Part shown: positions 24,620 through 32,832 of the stretch, one piece after another
Position numbering within the stretch: position 1 is the first letter of the stretch
Layout: each line of letters opens with the position of its first letter
NCBI GenBank assembly: GCA_002418265.1
Contig: DIDS01000033.1
Span: 168,966-232,965 of the forward strand
Source: Acidimicrobiia bacterium UBA5794
GTDB lineage: Bacteria; Actinomycetota; Acidimicrobiia; Spongiisociales; UBA5794
Direction of reading: 5' to 3'
Length of the DNA stretch: 64,000 nucleotides
The notes under the pieces: generated by a model
Seen by the model: only the letters and a program-made list of their open reading frames with translations
What the model was told of the DNA's origin: nothing
Database searches by the model: none
Position numbers and translations under genes: made by a program

Positions 24620-26290
24620 ATGCAATATCAGGCGCTCTATCGCAAGTATCGACCACAACGATTCGACGAGGTCATCGGACAGGACCACGTCACCACCACA
24701 CTTGCGAGGCAGGTCGTTGAGAGCAAGGTCGCCCACGCGTACCTGCTTGCGGGACCCAGAGGAACCGGAAAGACAACAACGGCGCGGCTGCTTGCCAAAT
24801 CACTGAATTGTGCCAACCGTGCACCCGACGGTGAACCTGACAACGAATGCCTGTCGTGTATTGGGATCGCCGAGGGTTCATCACTCGATGTGATAGAGCT
24901 TGACGCTGCGTCCCACAACAGGGTCGAGGACATTCGAGAGATTCGCACCAATGCAGGCACGGTGGCCGCGACCGCCGGATCGCATCGTGTCTACATCCTC
25001 GATGAGGCCCACATGCTGACGCGAGCGGCTGGAAACGCCCTCTTGAAGATCCTTGAGGAACCCCCAGCACATGTGATCTTCGTACTCGCTACCACCGAGC
25101 CGTACAAGCTTCTCGACACAATCCGGTCACGTGCCCAGCGTTTCGACTTCCACCCCGTCGCGACCGAAACCCTCATCGGATATCTCGCAGACATCGCTAC
25201 CAAAGAGGGCTTTACGGCAGACCACACAGCCCTCGAGGCCGTCACCTCCCATTCCGGCGGATCGGTTCGCGACGCCATGAGCCTGCTTGAGCAGGTGGCG
25301 GCACTCGGTGCGGGGACCGTCTCTTCACGTGGAGTTTCCACTGCGTTGGGACTGGCAGACCGGGAAGTATTCGCTGAACTTGTCAAGGTGATCGCCGATG
25401 GTGATGCAGCCGCGGCACTTGCACTCGTTGGGCGACTCGCATCCCAGGGAGCCGACCTCCGAAGGTTTGTATCGGATGGTCTGGCCCATTTCCGTGGCAT
25501 TTTCCTCGCCCAATATGCCTCGAACATCGACGAGGTCGTTGACGCTTCGGCGGAGACGATTGCCGAATGGAAGCAACAAGCGACGGTTCTTTCCAGCGTG
25601 GAGGTGCTCCGGACCATCGATGAGCTTTCGGCAGCGCTCCTCCAACTTCGGGACGGTCGTGAGGAACGCCTCGTCGTGGAGATCTCTCTCATCAGATTGA
25701 CCCGGCCCGAGGCGGTCGAGTCGATCGACGGCCTCCATGCCAGGATCGGGAGAATGGAACGCGAGCTTTCAGAAGTCAGAAGTCAGAACGCCGTCCTCCC
25801 TTCAGGGGGGACGGATCCGACGGAGTCGGATCAGGGGGGGGTGCGAGCCCGCGAGCCCCGTCCGGAGCAGAATTCAGAGGCCAGCCAACCAGACATCACT
25901 CTTGATTCCTTCCTCACGGCATGGCCGGCGATCATGGCTGAGATTCGTGAGACCGTGGGACCGCGGCGTCAGGCGCTTTTGAGGGAAGCGTCGCCGCGCG
26001 ATCTCCAAGGATCGACCGTCGTGTTTGAGGTCGCTTCTCACATGCACTTTCATCTTGAGCAGCTCAAAGCGGACAGTGGGATTGCAGATGCCATCGCTGA
26101 CGCAACCGATCAGCGCCTCGGTTCTCGACTGTCGGTGTCGTTCAGATCTGCAGACGCACCTGCTCCGGAGATGAACCCGGACTTGGAACCGGTGCCGAAC
26201 AAGGATGATCTCCTTGACGCAGACGATGACGAGGCCGTGGATCCGGTTGCCGTCGTCGCGGACATTTTCGACGGTCAGATCATCGAATAG
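24620..26290 (+). CDS. dnaX: DNA polymerase III subunit gamma/tau
   Basis: 556 aa. Begins MQYQALYRKYRPQRFDEVIG, the DnaX start. Walker A is GPRGTGKTTTARLLA (near 45), then a zinc module with Cys at CANRAPDGEPDNECLSC, Walker B ILDEAHMLTRAAGNALL, and sensor SRAQRFDFH. It is the clamp-loader ATPase. The linker after residue about 380 contains sequence encoded by intergenic-type repeats (AGAAGTC direct repeats and a CCGTCCTCCC palindrome, 25768-25832) read in frame as SEVRSQNAVLPSGGTDPTES. No A-rich slippery site for a short gamma form was evident. Confidence 0.95.
   Translation: MQYQALYRKYRPQRFDEVIGQDHVTTTLARQVVESKVAHAYLLAGPRGTGKTTTARLLAKSLNCANRAPDGEPDNECLSCIGIAEGSSLDVIELDAASHNRVEDIREIRTNAGTVAATAGSHRVYILDEAHMLTRAAGNALLKILEEPPAHVIFVLATTEPYKLLDTIRSRAQRFDFHPVATETLIGYLADIATKEGFTADHTALEAVTSHSGGSVRDAMSLLEQVAALGAGTVSSRGVSTALGLADREVFAELVKVIADGDAAAALALVGRLASQGADLRRFVSDGLAHFRGIFLAQYASNIDEVVDASAETIAEWKQQATVLSSVEVLRTIDELSAALLQLRDGREERLVVEISLIRLTRPEAVESIDGLHARIGRMERELSEVRSQNAVLPSGGTDPTESDQGGVRAREPRPEQNSEASQPDITLDSFLTAWPAIMAEIRETVGPRRQALLREASPRDLQGSTVVFEVASHMHFHLEQLKADSGIADAIADATDQRLGSRLSVSFRSADAPAPEMNPDLEPVPNKDDLLDADDDEAVDPVAVVADIFDGQIIE
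25768..25832 (+). repeat. Palindromic/direct repeats inside dnaX
   Basis: Two AGAAGTC units (25771-25784), CCGTCCTCCC/GGGGGGACGG (25791-25800/25805-25814, one mismatch) and GATCCGA/TCGGATC. The same motif types occur between genes at 19290-19354 and 45820-45940. The frame stays open through them. Confidence 0.7.
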
Positions 26291-26292
26291 CA

Positions 26293-26835
26293 ATGCGACT
26301 CGGGATTGACCTTGACGGTGTCGTAGCGGACTTCAACGCCGGATGGATGGCGCGATACAACGCTGAACGTGGCACCAACCTCACCACCGATCTCGTCGAT
26401 CATTGGGGGGCGATGAACGATCTCACCGACTTCCCGACAGAGCACGACTTCTGGGAGTGGGCACGAAACGACGACGGACCCAGCCTGTTTCGTGACCTGC
26501 CGCTCTATCCCGAGGCGCTGCCAGCGTTGAACCGACTCGCTCAAAGCCACGCGATCGTCATCATCACCACCAAACCGAGGTGGGCTATACACGACACGTT
26601 TGCCTGGATCGCCGACAACAAGATCCCAACCCGTGAAGTGCACATCACCAGAAGGAAGTGGTTGGTTGACTGTGACATCTATCTCGAAGACGGACCGCAC
26701 AACCTTGAGGTCCTTCCCCTCAAACGCCCGAACCGAACGGTGTGCCGCTTTGTCCGACTTTGGAACGAACCCGTCGATGGCGTCGTCGACATCGACACAT
26801 GGGACACGTTCGAGGCGTTCGTCGACAAACAGTGA
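26293..26835 (+). CDS. 5'(3')-deoxyribonucleotidase-like HAD phosphatase
   Basis: 180 aa. HAD motif I GIDLDGVVADFNAGW at the N-terminus (Asp nucleophile and Asp+2), motif II IITTKPRW, then the Lys/Asp block TRRKWLVDCDIYLEDGPHN. The order fits the NT5C-type nucleotidase family, which dephosphorylates deoxyribonucleoside monophosphates. It begins 2 nt after dnaX and is probably co-transcribed. Confidence 0.82.
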   Translation: MRLGIDLDGVVADFNAGWMARYNAERGTNLTTDLVDHWGAMNDLTDFPTEHDFWEWARNDDGPSLFRDLPLYPEALPALNRLAQSHAIVIITTKPRWAIHDTFAWIADNKIPTREVHITRRKWLVDCDIYLEDGPHNLEVLPLKRPNRTVCRFVRLWNEPVDGVVDIDTWDTFEAFVDKQ

Positions 26836-26880
26836 TATGTGCCAAACACGGCGGCACGGCGACCACTATCATCTCAGCCC

Positions 26881-26898
26881 GTAGGGCATCGTCCCTAC
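26881..26898 (+). promoter_or_regulatory. Hairpin in the phnD 5' region
   Basis: GTAGGG-CATCGT-CCCTAC, just after a TATCAT -10-like element (26867-26872) and just before the ribosome-binding site GGAGGG (26901-26906) of phnD. Could stabilise the message; function unknown. Confidence 0.4.
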
Positions 26899-26918
26899 AC
26901 GGAGGGAGAATCAAGACA

Positions 26919-28019
26919 ATGAAGAAACGATACGGCTTGGTGCTGTTGGTTGCGTTCGCGATGATCATCGCGGCATGCAGCAGCAGCACTGAAGACACGA
27001 CAACAACGTCCGCGGCCCCCGAGGCGACGACAACGACGGCCGCCCCAACAACAACCACGACGGAGGCTCCTGGTCCCGCTGTTGGCTCGCCGGAGAACCC
27101 GATCAAGGTTCTCTTCGTTCCATCGGTGAGTGCTGAAGAGATCATCGCCGGTGGCGAACTCCTGAAGGAGACACTTGAAGAAGCAACGGGACTGACCTAC
27201 GAAGTCAGCGTTCCGACTTCCTACGCGGCAACGATCAACGAAATGTGTGCATCACCTGACAACACCATCGGATTCATCCCCGCAACGGCTTACGTCCTCG
27301 GAAACGATCTGTGCGGTATCGAAGTTGCCATGAAGTCACTCCGCTTCGGTTTCACCGAATACTGGGCTGAGTTCATCGTGCCACGTGACAGCGATGCAAC
27401 GACCCTTGCAGATCTTGCAGGTCTGAAGTGGGCGTACCCCGATGCCGGTTCAACGTCTGGCTTCCTCGTACCGAGCGGTATGTTCAAGACTGACGGTATT
27501 GAGCCTGGCGAGTCGTTTGAAGCAGGCGGCCACTCTGCAGTCGTCCGATCGGTGTACAACGGCGAAGCCGATTTCGGGACCGTTTTCTTCAGCCCCTCGA
27601 TCGACGGTGATGGCAACGTGATCTGGGACGGGACGACGGCTGACGCCGATGTTCCTGATGACAAGGTTGACTCGTGCACATTGGACGGAGACGGCGAGAT
27701 CGACTGCGACGGTGTGTTCCCACGCGACGCTCGTCGCAACATTCGGGAAGAAGCTGCGGACGTGATCCAAAAGGTCAAGATCCTTGAGCTGAGCCAGCCG
27801 ATTCCAAATGACACGGTGAGCTTCGGCCCAGACGTACCTGACGATGTCAAGACACAGTTCCTGACGGCGCTTGCAGCGTTTGCTGCCAACGATCCAGACG
27901 GATTCGCGACAGCCTTCGATGCCTACTCGTGGGGTAGCGTCCAGGAGACGAACGATTCAGAGTTCGACTTCATTCGTGGGCTCATCCAGTCACTCGGACT
28001 GACGGTCGACGACATCTAA
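26919..28019 (+). CDS. phnD: Phosphonate/phosphite-type ABC transporter binding lipoprotein
   Basis: 366 aa. Lipoprotein signal with lipobox IIAAC (Cys20), Thr-rich linker (about 24-50), then a PhnD-family domain: IKVLFVPSVSAEEI, GFIPATAYVL, EYWAEFIVPRDSDATTLADLAGLKWAYPDAGSTSGFLVP. It binds a phosphonate, phosphite or related anion outside the membrane. GGAGGG 12 nt before the ATG. No C-P lyase or phosphite genes are nearby, so the cargo is open. There is an insertion of acidic, Asp-rich repeats (about 225-265, DGDGNVIWD, DGDGEIDCDG). Confidence 0.88.
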   Translation: MKKRYGLVLLVAFAMIIAACSSSTEDTTTTSAAPEATTTTAAPTTTTTEAPGPAVGSPENPIKVLFVPSVSAEEIIAGGELLKETLEEATGLTYEVSVPTSYAATINEMCASPDNTIGFIPATAYVLGNDLCGIEVAMKSLRFGFTEYWAEFIVPRDSDATTLADLAGLKWAYPDAGSTSGFLVPSGMFKTDGIEPGESFEAGGHSAVVRSVYNGEADFGTVFFSPSIDGDGNVIWDGTTADADVPDDKVDSCTLDGDGEIDCDGVFPRDARRNIREEAADVIQKVKILELSQPIPNDTVSFGPDVPDDVKTQFLTALAAFAANDPDGFATAFDAYSWGSVQETNDSEFDFIRGLIQSLGLTVDDI

Positions 28020-28043
28020 ACCGAGTACAACCAAATTGCTGGG

Positions 28044-28072
28044 ATTGGGCGGGGGTTCGTCCCCCGCCCAAT
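28044..28072 (+). terminator. Strong hairpin between phnD and phnC
   Basis: Perfect 12-bp stem ATTGGGCGGGGG/CCCCCGCCCAAT with a TTCGT loop, without a long T-run. Probably a processing or partial-termination site that raises binding-protein output over the membrane parts. Confidence 0.75.
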
Positions 28073-28097
28073 TTCGTACAGAGACGGGACGACGGAC

Positions 28098-28850
28098 ATG
28101 CTGAAGGTCGAGAACCTGACCAAGGTCTACGACGGTGGAACTCGGGCTCTTGACAACGTCTCCTTCGAAGTCGAACCGGGAGAGTTTCTCGCAGTCATTG
28201 GTCTCAGCGGCTCAGGGAAATCCACTCTTCTGCGCTGCATCAATCGTCTGATTGAGCCGACGTCGGGGACCATCACCTGGGACGGCGTAGACATCACCCA
28301 GGCCTCCCAAGAGGAGCTGCGCCGAGTGCGGCGGCGGATCGGCATGGTGTTTCAGCACTTCAACCTGGTGAACCGTTCAAAGGTGCTCACCAATGTGCTC
28401 GCGGGACGTCTCGGGTATCTGAACCCCGCGCTCAGTGTCATCAACCGATTCCCGAAGGCCGATATCGACAAGGCACATGCTCAGCTTGCACGGGTTGGGC
28501 TTCAGGACAAGTGGCATGCCAGGGCCGATGAGTTGAGTGGCGGCCAACAACAGCGGGTTGGTGTTGCACGCGCGATGATGCAGGACCCGAAAATCATGCT
28601 CGCCGATGAACCCGTCGCAAGCCTTGATCCCGTCCTGGCGCGCAGCATCATGCAATACCTGCAGCTGATCAACGAGGAAGATGACGTCACGGTGATCTGC
28701 TCACTGCACTTCCTGGATCTTGTCCACGAGTATGCAAACAGGGTGATCGCCCTCAACGACGGGAAGCTTGTGTTCGAAGGCACACCCGACGAGATCGACG
28801 ACGAGAAGTTCAAGGAGATCTACGGAAAGGAGGCTGAGCGCATTGGCTAG
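28098..28850 (+). CDS. phnC: Phosphonate-type ABC transporter ATPase
   Basis: 250 aa. Walker A GLSGSGKSTLL (35-45), Q-loop MVFQHFNLVNRSKVLTNVLAGRLG (typical of PhnC), signature LSGGQQQRVGVARAM, Walker B IMLADEPVASLDP and H-loop SLHFLDL. Powers import with PhnE. The next gene starts inside its last codons. Confidence 0.95.
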   Translation: MLKVENLTKVYDGGTRALDNVSFEVEPGEFLAVIGLSGSGKSTLLRCINRLIEPTSGTITWDGVDITQASQEELRRVRRRIGMVFQHFNLVNRSKVLTNVLAGRLGYLNPALSVINRFPKADIDKAHAQLARVGLQDKWHARADELSGGQQQRVGVARAMMQDPKIMLADEPVASLDPVLARSIMQYLQLINEEDDVTVICSLHFLDLVHEYANRVIALNDGKLVFEGTPDEIDDEKFKEIYGKEAERIG

Positions 28851-29988
28851 CACCGATTCACCGACGCCTCCTCCCTCCAAGGGCCAGAAGCGCCGCAAGG
28901 GCTGGCGTCGAGCGCTGACCCTTACGATCATCGTGCTCTCAGTTTTCGTCGTGTACGCATTTGCCTTCGCCAAAACCGACGTATCTCTTGAAGAGATTCA
29001 ATCAGAGACCCGTCAGCAGCAACTTTTCAAGATCCTCCGAGCACTTGCACACCCCAACCTCATCACTTACGACAAGCGAGATGTCGTCATCACGACCGAT
29101 GTGTACGTCCCGTGCGAGGGTCAGAACCCAGAACAGGCACCGGCCTCCGAAGAGGGCGGAACGGTCACCGTCGCGCCGAACTGCGCCAACCCGGGTGACG
29201 AGATAACCGTCACCGGAACGGGCTTCCAACCGGGTCAGCGAGCGATCGTCGATTTCGTACCGATCTCAGATTTCGGGATCTTTCTTCCCATGGGGCGTAC
29301 CGATATCCTCGACGATGGCACATTTGAACTGACCTTCCTTGCTCCCGAACGCGAATCGGAAGATGCCCAGCAAGTACAGGTCACGACACAAACCAACATC
29401 GGAAGATGGACTTCCCGCGAGCAGGTGTGGACGGACACAAACGAGAACGGCATCCGTGACGAGAGCAGATTCCCAGATTCCGACAGCGATCTGTCGACCT
29501 ACGAGGTTGTGTTACCTGATTTCGAGCTGCGGAGTCCGGGGGGCGTCACGATCATCGATGAGAACAACAACGTTCTCGACTTCATCAGTTGGGGTGGCTC
29601 ATTTGAGGCCATTACCGGCTCTGGCAAGGGTTTTGTGAGCACCGACATCGGATACGACCCTGTTCTACCCGACGGCGACGAGTCCATCCAGCTCGAGGGC
29701 TCCGGATCGGAGCCTCAGGACTTCACATGGGCTGGACCTGCGCCACAAACCTTCGGGAAGCTCAATGTTGATCAACACGCAACCGACACCCCCGACGACG
29801 TGTTCTTCAATGAAGTTGCATTTGCCGAGGTGAACAAACTCGAACTCGCAGGAGCGCCGGGTGCCTCGCTCGATGACGTCTCGCTGGTGTTCTTCGACGC
29901 CCTTGACGGAAGGCAGTACCGCATCGTATCGGTCGCGGACGCAACAGAATTGTCACCTCGCCTGTCGGACAACGCCATCAACACGTAG
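28843..29988 (+). CDS. PhnE permease N-terminal part with external lamin-tail-like insert, ends at in-frame TAG
   Basis: 381 aa from TTG 28843, chosen for AAAGGAGG 9 nt upstream; overlaps phnC. Residues about 20-42 are the first PhnE membrane helix. About 95-160 is an Ig/IPT-like segment (GDEITVTGTGFQPGQRAIVDF), and about 225-365 is lamin-tail-like (GGVTIIDENNNVLDFISWGG, DFTWAGPAPQTFGKLNVDQ, VFFNEVAFAEVNKLELAG). The chain ends LSDNAINT-TAG. The same frame continues DRIVETVMLALLATTVGT, the normal second-helix region of PhnE, so one gene appears to be split by an amber codon. Confidence 0.75.
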   Translation: MASTDSPTPPPSKGQKRRKGWRRALTLTIIVLSVFVVYAFAFAKTDVSLEEIQSETRQQQLFKILRALAHPNLITYDKRDVVITTDVYVPCEGQNPEQAPASEEGGTVTVAPNCANPGDEITVTGTGFQPGQRAIVDFVPISDFGIFLPMGRTDILDDGTFELTFLAPERESEDAQQVQVTTQTNIGRWTSREQVWTDTNENGIRDESRFPDSDSDLSTYEVVLPDFELRSPGGVTIIDENNNVLDFISWGGSFEAITGSGKGFVSTDIGYDPVLPDGDESIQLEGSGSEPQDFTWAGPAPQTFGKLNVDQHATDTPDDVFFNEVAFAEVNKLELAGAPGASLDDVSLVFFDALDGRQYRIVSVADATELSPRLSDNAINT

Positions 29989-30009
29989 GATCGCATCGTT
30001 GAGACGGTC

Positions 30010-31257
30010 ATGCTCGCTTTGCTGGCGACAACCGTGGGAACAATGCTCGCTGTTCCGCTGAGCTTTCTCGCATCGCGCAACCTCATGCGCGACGTGACAG
30101 TGCCCGTCATCAACCTCGCCCTCTCGCTGATCGCACTGCCCATCGGCGTGGTACTCGGTGTGTACGGCTCAAGTTGGGCTCGATCACTCAACGGGTTGTC
30201 AGACGCAAACGTGGTCACACTATTGCTCGCCCTTGGAGCAATCGGGGCCGCGGGTTTCTCTCTTTTGAAATGGTCATTCCCACCTGAGGACGTTGGACAG
30301 CCGAGCCCGAGGGTCAGAGTTCTTCGGGCCGGCGCACTCATCAGTGTCGGATTCCTCGCCTTGGTTGCCTCCTATGTCATTTCGGATCTTCTGGTCATCA
30401 TCGGCGAAGGTATGGAGAGCCTGCTTACCGGTGCGACATTCCTTGGAAGTTTCGTTGTCACGCTCGGTGAGATTGGCGAAATCGTCATCCCAGTCTTCGC
30501 ATCCTTGATTGGCGCGCTTGGGCTGGCGCTTGCCGCGAGCAAGCTCGGCTATCTACTGGATGCAAGACTCACCAGACCACTGGTGAACGGACTCACCCTT
30601 GGTCTTTCGGCAATCGGAGGGGCACTCGTCGCCATGGCCATTGGTGCGATGATCGACTGGTTCTATCAGCTTGAGAATCCTCTTGCAACCGTGGTCATCC
30701 CGGCAATCATCGGGGGTCTTGTCGGAATGCTGCTTTCGGTGAAGGCAATCCGAAAGGCAGAGTCCCAGAACATCGGTCTCACCATCTACTATCTGGCTCG
30801 AACCGTCTTCAATGGACTCCGGTCGATCGAACCGTTGGTGATGGTCATCATCTTCGTCGTCTGGGTTGGTATCGGTCCATTCGCTGGCGCCCTTGCCTTG
30901 GCACTCCATACGACTGCGGCGCTTGCGAAGCTGTACTCCGAACAGGTTGAGTCGATCAACACGGGGCCGCTTGAAGCCGTGCGTGCAACCGGTGCAACCA
31001 GGCTTCAGACCATCATTTACGGTGTGGTACCCCAGATTGTGCCTCCGTACATCTCCTTTACGATGTATCGCTGGGACATCAACGTTCGTATGTCGACGAT
31101 CATCGGGTTTGCCGGTGGTGGTGGAATCGGTTTCCTCCTCCAGCAGAACATCAATCTGCTTCAGTACCGTGATGCAGCCGCACAAATGCTGGCAATCGCC
31201 ATCGTCGTTGCCACCATGGACTACGTGAGTTCTCGCCTCCGCGAGCGCTTCATTTAG
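30010..31257 (+). CDS. phnE: PhnE permease core (C-terminal part)
   Basis: 415 aa from ATG 30010, about ten hydrophobic segments. The N-terminus ALLATTVGTMLAVPLSFLASRNLM and the coupling region RTVFNGLRSIEPLVMVIIF, GALALALHTTAALAKLYSEQVE, EAVRATGATRLQTIIYGVVPQ, and IGFAGGGGIGFLL are typical PhnE. It lies in the same frame as the preceding part, separated by TAG plus seven sense codons. No good ribosome-binding site precedes the ATG, so readthrough, re-initiation or a broken gene are all possible. The 17-residue-plus loop between early helices is longer than usual. Confidence 0.88.
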   Translation: MLALLATTVGTMLAVPLSFLASRNLMRDVTVPVINLALSLIALPIGVVLGVYGSSWARSLNGLSDANVVTLLLALGAIGAAGFSLLKWSFPPEDVGQPSPRVRVLRAGALISVGFLALVASYVISDLLVIIGEGMESLLTGATFLGSFVVTLGEIGEIVIPVFASLIGALGLALAASKLGYLLDARLTRPLVNGLTLGLSAIGGALVAMAIGAMIDWFYQLENPLATVVIPAIIGGLVGMLLSVKAIRKAESQNIGLTIYYLARTVFNGLRSIEPLVMVIIFVVWVGIGPFAGALALALHTTAALAKLYSEQVESINTGPLEAVRATGATRLQTIIYGVVPQIVPPYISFTMYRWDINVRMSTIIGFAGGGGIGFLLQQNINLLQYRDAAAQMLAIAIVVATMDYVSSRLRERFI

Positions 31258-31272
31258 TGTTTCGATTTCACA

Positions 31273-32271
31273 ATGAGCCAATTCTGGTTGCGCACACGAG
31301 AGGTCGCCGAAGAGCAGGAGACCCACTTCCTCGCCCCCGGGGCCATGCGATCCGCGAACGCATCGCCTCGGGCGAACCCTGAGGAACAAGACATGTGGCG
31401 GACCGCCTTTGAGCGGGATCAGGACCGTATCGTCCACTCCAAGGCGTTTCGGCGTTTGAAACACAAGACACAAGTCTTCATGAACCCCGAGGGGGACCAC
31501 TACGTCACGAGAATGACACACACGCTCCACGTCACCCAGGTCGGCAGGGCGATTGCCAACGCCTTGTCTCTGAACGTTGCTCTTGCCGAAGCCGTGTGTC
31601 TTGGGCACGACGTTGGCCACTCACCGTTCGGTCACACCGGTGAGGATGCCCTTTCCGAGTTCGTCGACGGGGAATGGCACCATTCTGAGCAGTCGGTTCG
31701 AATCTTTGAGGTGCTTGAACCCCTGAACCTGACACCGGAGGTGCTTTCTGGGATAAGGACCCACCCGTGGAAAGTCGCAGAACGAGCGACCACCCATGAA
31801 GGAGATGTCGTGAAGTTTGCAGATCGCATCGCCTACTTGGCCCACGATGCTCTCGACGCGATGCGAGCTGGTGTGCTTGACCAGTCCTCTTTCCCCAACA
31901 ACGTGGTGCGTGCCTTTGGGGAGCCCGGTCGAGAATGGGTTGCCTCGATGGTTCAGGCTGTGATCGACGAGTCGTATCGTCAATCCCAGATCGTCATGGA
32001 GCCTGCAAAGCTGGAAGCGATGCAAGAGCTGCGGGCCTTCATGTTCGAGCGGGTCTACCTCCGCCCTGAGGTTGAGAATCAGCAGCGCAGGGCCAAGGAG
32101 ATCGTTCGATCTCTCGTGACCTACTACCTCGAACATCTCGATCAGCTTCCCGATTCCTACCAGCATCCCGAAGCAGACGATCTGACGCAGGTCATCGACT
32201 TCGTTGCCGGCATGACCGACCGCTACGCGATTCGAGTCCATGACGAGCTGTTCAGACCGCGCCTTTTCTGA
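31273..32271 (+). CDS. dGTPase-like HD-domain triphosphohydrolase
   Basis: 332 aa. FRRLKHKTQVF, then HD-domain ligands VTRMTHTLHVTQVGR, LGHDVGHSPFGHTGE and FADRIAYLAHD. The length fits the short dGTPase-like family. Hydrolyses dNTPs to deoxynucleosides and triphosphate. Begins 15 nt after phnE, so it may ride on that transcript. Confidence 0.92.
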   Translation: MSQFWLRTREVAEEQETHFLAPGAMRSANASPRANPEEQDMWRTAFERDQDRIVHSKAFRRLKHKTQVFMNPEGDHYVTRMTHTLHVTQVGRAIANALSLNVALAEAVCLGHDVGHSPFGHTGEDALSEFVDGEWHHSEQSVRIFEVLEPLNLTPEVLSGIRTHPWKVAERATTHEGDVVKFADRIAYLAHDALDAMRAGVLDQSSFPNNVVRAFGEPGREWVASMVQAVIDESYRQSQIVMEPAKLEAMQELRAFMFERVYLRPEVENQQRRAKEIVRSLVTYYLEHLDQLPDSYQHPEADDLTQVIDFVAGMTDRYAIRVHDELFRPRLF

Positions 32272-32278
32272 ATAAACC

Positions 32279-32325
32279 GACGTCCGAATACCGATAACCG
32301 AAGACCGAGGACCGAGCTCAGACTC
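32279..32325. repeat. CCGATAACCGAAGACCG-type repeat tract
   Basis: Degenerate 7-8 bp units (CCGAATA, CCGATAA, CCGAAGA, CCGAGGA) ending in CTCAGAC, between the dGTPase and a small gene on the other strand. Confidence 0.75.
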
Positions 32326-32695
32326 CCGGCCAATCGGCCGTCGTGTTGTCAAAGGATTGGGACAGGCGTATGAGCATCGCTCGAATGTGATCCAGGGAAT
32401 CCGATAGCCCTGCAGCCTCATTTTGAGAAACGAAGCCGAGCGTCTCAGCGACGGCGAGCTGTGCCTCGAGCTCGGCAGCGGACCCTCTCGCTATCGCAAA
32501 GAACCTGCGTGTATCCGGTATCGTCGACCGTCCACATCCCTCAGCGATGTTGGATACGATCGATACTGCTGACCGACGCATCTGGGACGTCAAGCCATAC
32601 CTCTCGTCGACGGGGAACTCAGCTGACAGCTGGTAGACTTGGGCTGTGACTGACACCGATCGGTTCCACACCTCAAGCCTTCGGAAGTCGTGCAC
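32318..32695 (-). CDS. Four-helix-bundle protein (S23/IVP family)
   Basis: 125 aa from GTG 32695 (TTG 32704 also possible). VHDFRRLEVWNRSVSVTAQVY, then YGLTSQMRRSAVSIVSNIAEGCGR and FFAIARGSAAELEAQLAVAETLG are the signature of the family first seen inside 23S rRNA intervening sequences. No rRNA gene is nearby. Such genes are frequently mobile with unknown roles. Repeat tracts flank it on both sides. Confidence 0.85.
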   Translation of the reverse strand: MHDFRRLEVWNRSVSVTAQVYQLSAEFPVDERYGLTSQMRRSAVSIVSNIAEGCGRSTIPDTRRFFAIARGSAAELEAQLAVAETLGFVSQNEAAGLSDSLDHIRAMLIRLSQSFDNTTADWPGV

Positions 32696-32814
32696 GTTCC
32701 ACAAGTAGCACGATACGACAGGCATCACAAGGTATGCGATATCCAACGATCGACGAGTGACCACCCAGTACGTTCATCAGGCCACATCCACCAAGCGAGT
32801 GCCCAAGTCGGTCA

Positions 32815-32832
32815 TCGGTCATCGGTCATCGG
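32815..32832. repeat. Short CATCGGT tandem repeat overlapping a gene end
   Basis: CATCGGTCATCGGTCATC. The stop codon and last residues (PDDR) of the nitroreductase on the minus strand are made from this repeat. Confidence 0.8.

Noticed and set aside
30553..31620. 355-codon open frame antisense to phnE and the dGTPase
   Set aside because: Spans two clearly coding genes on the opposite strand and shows no protein features.
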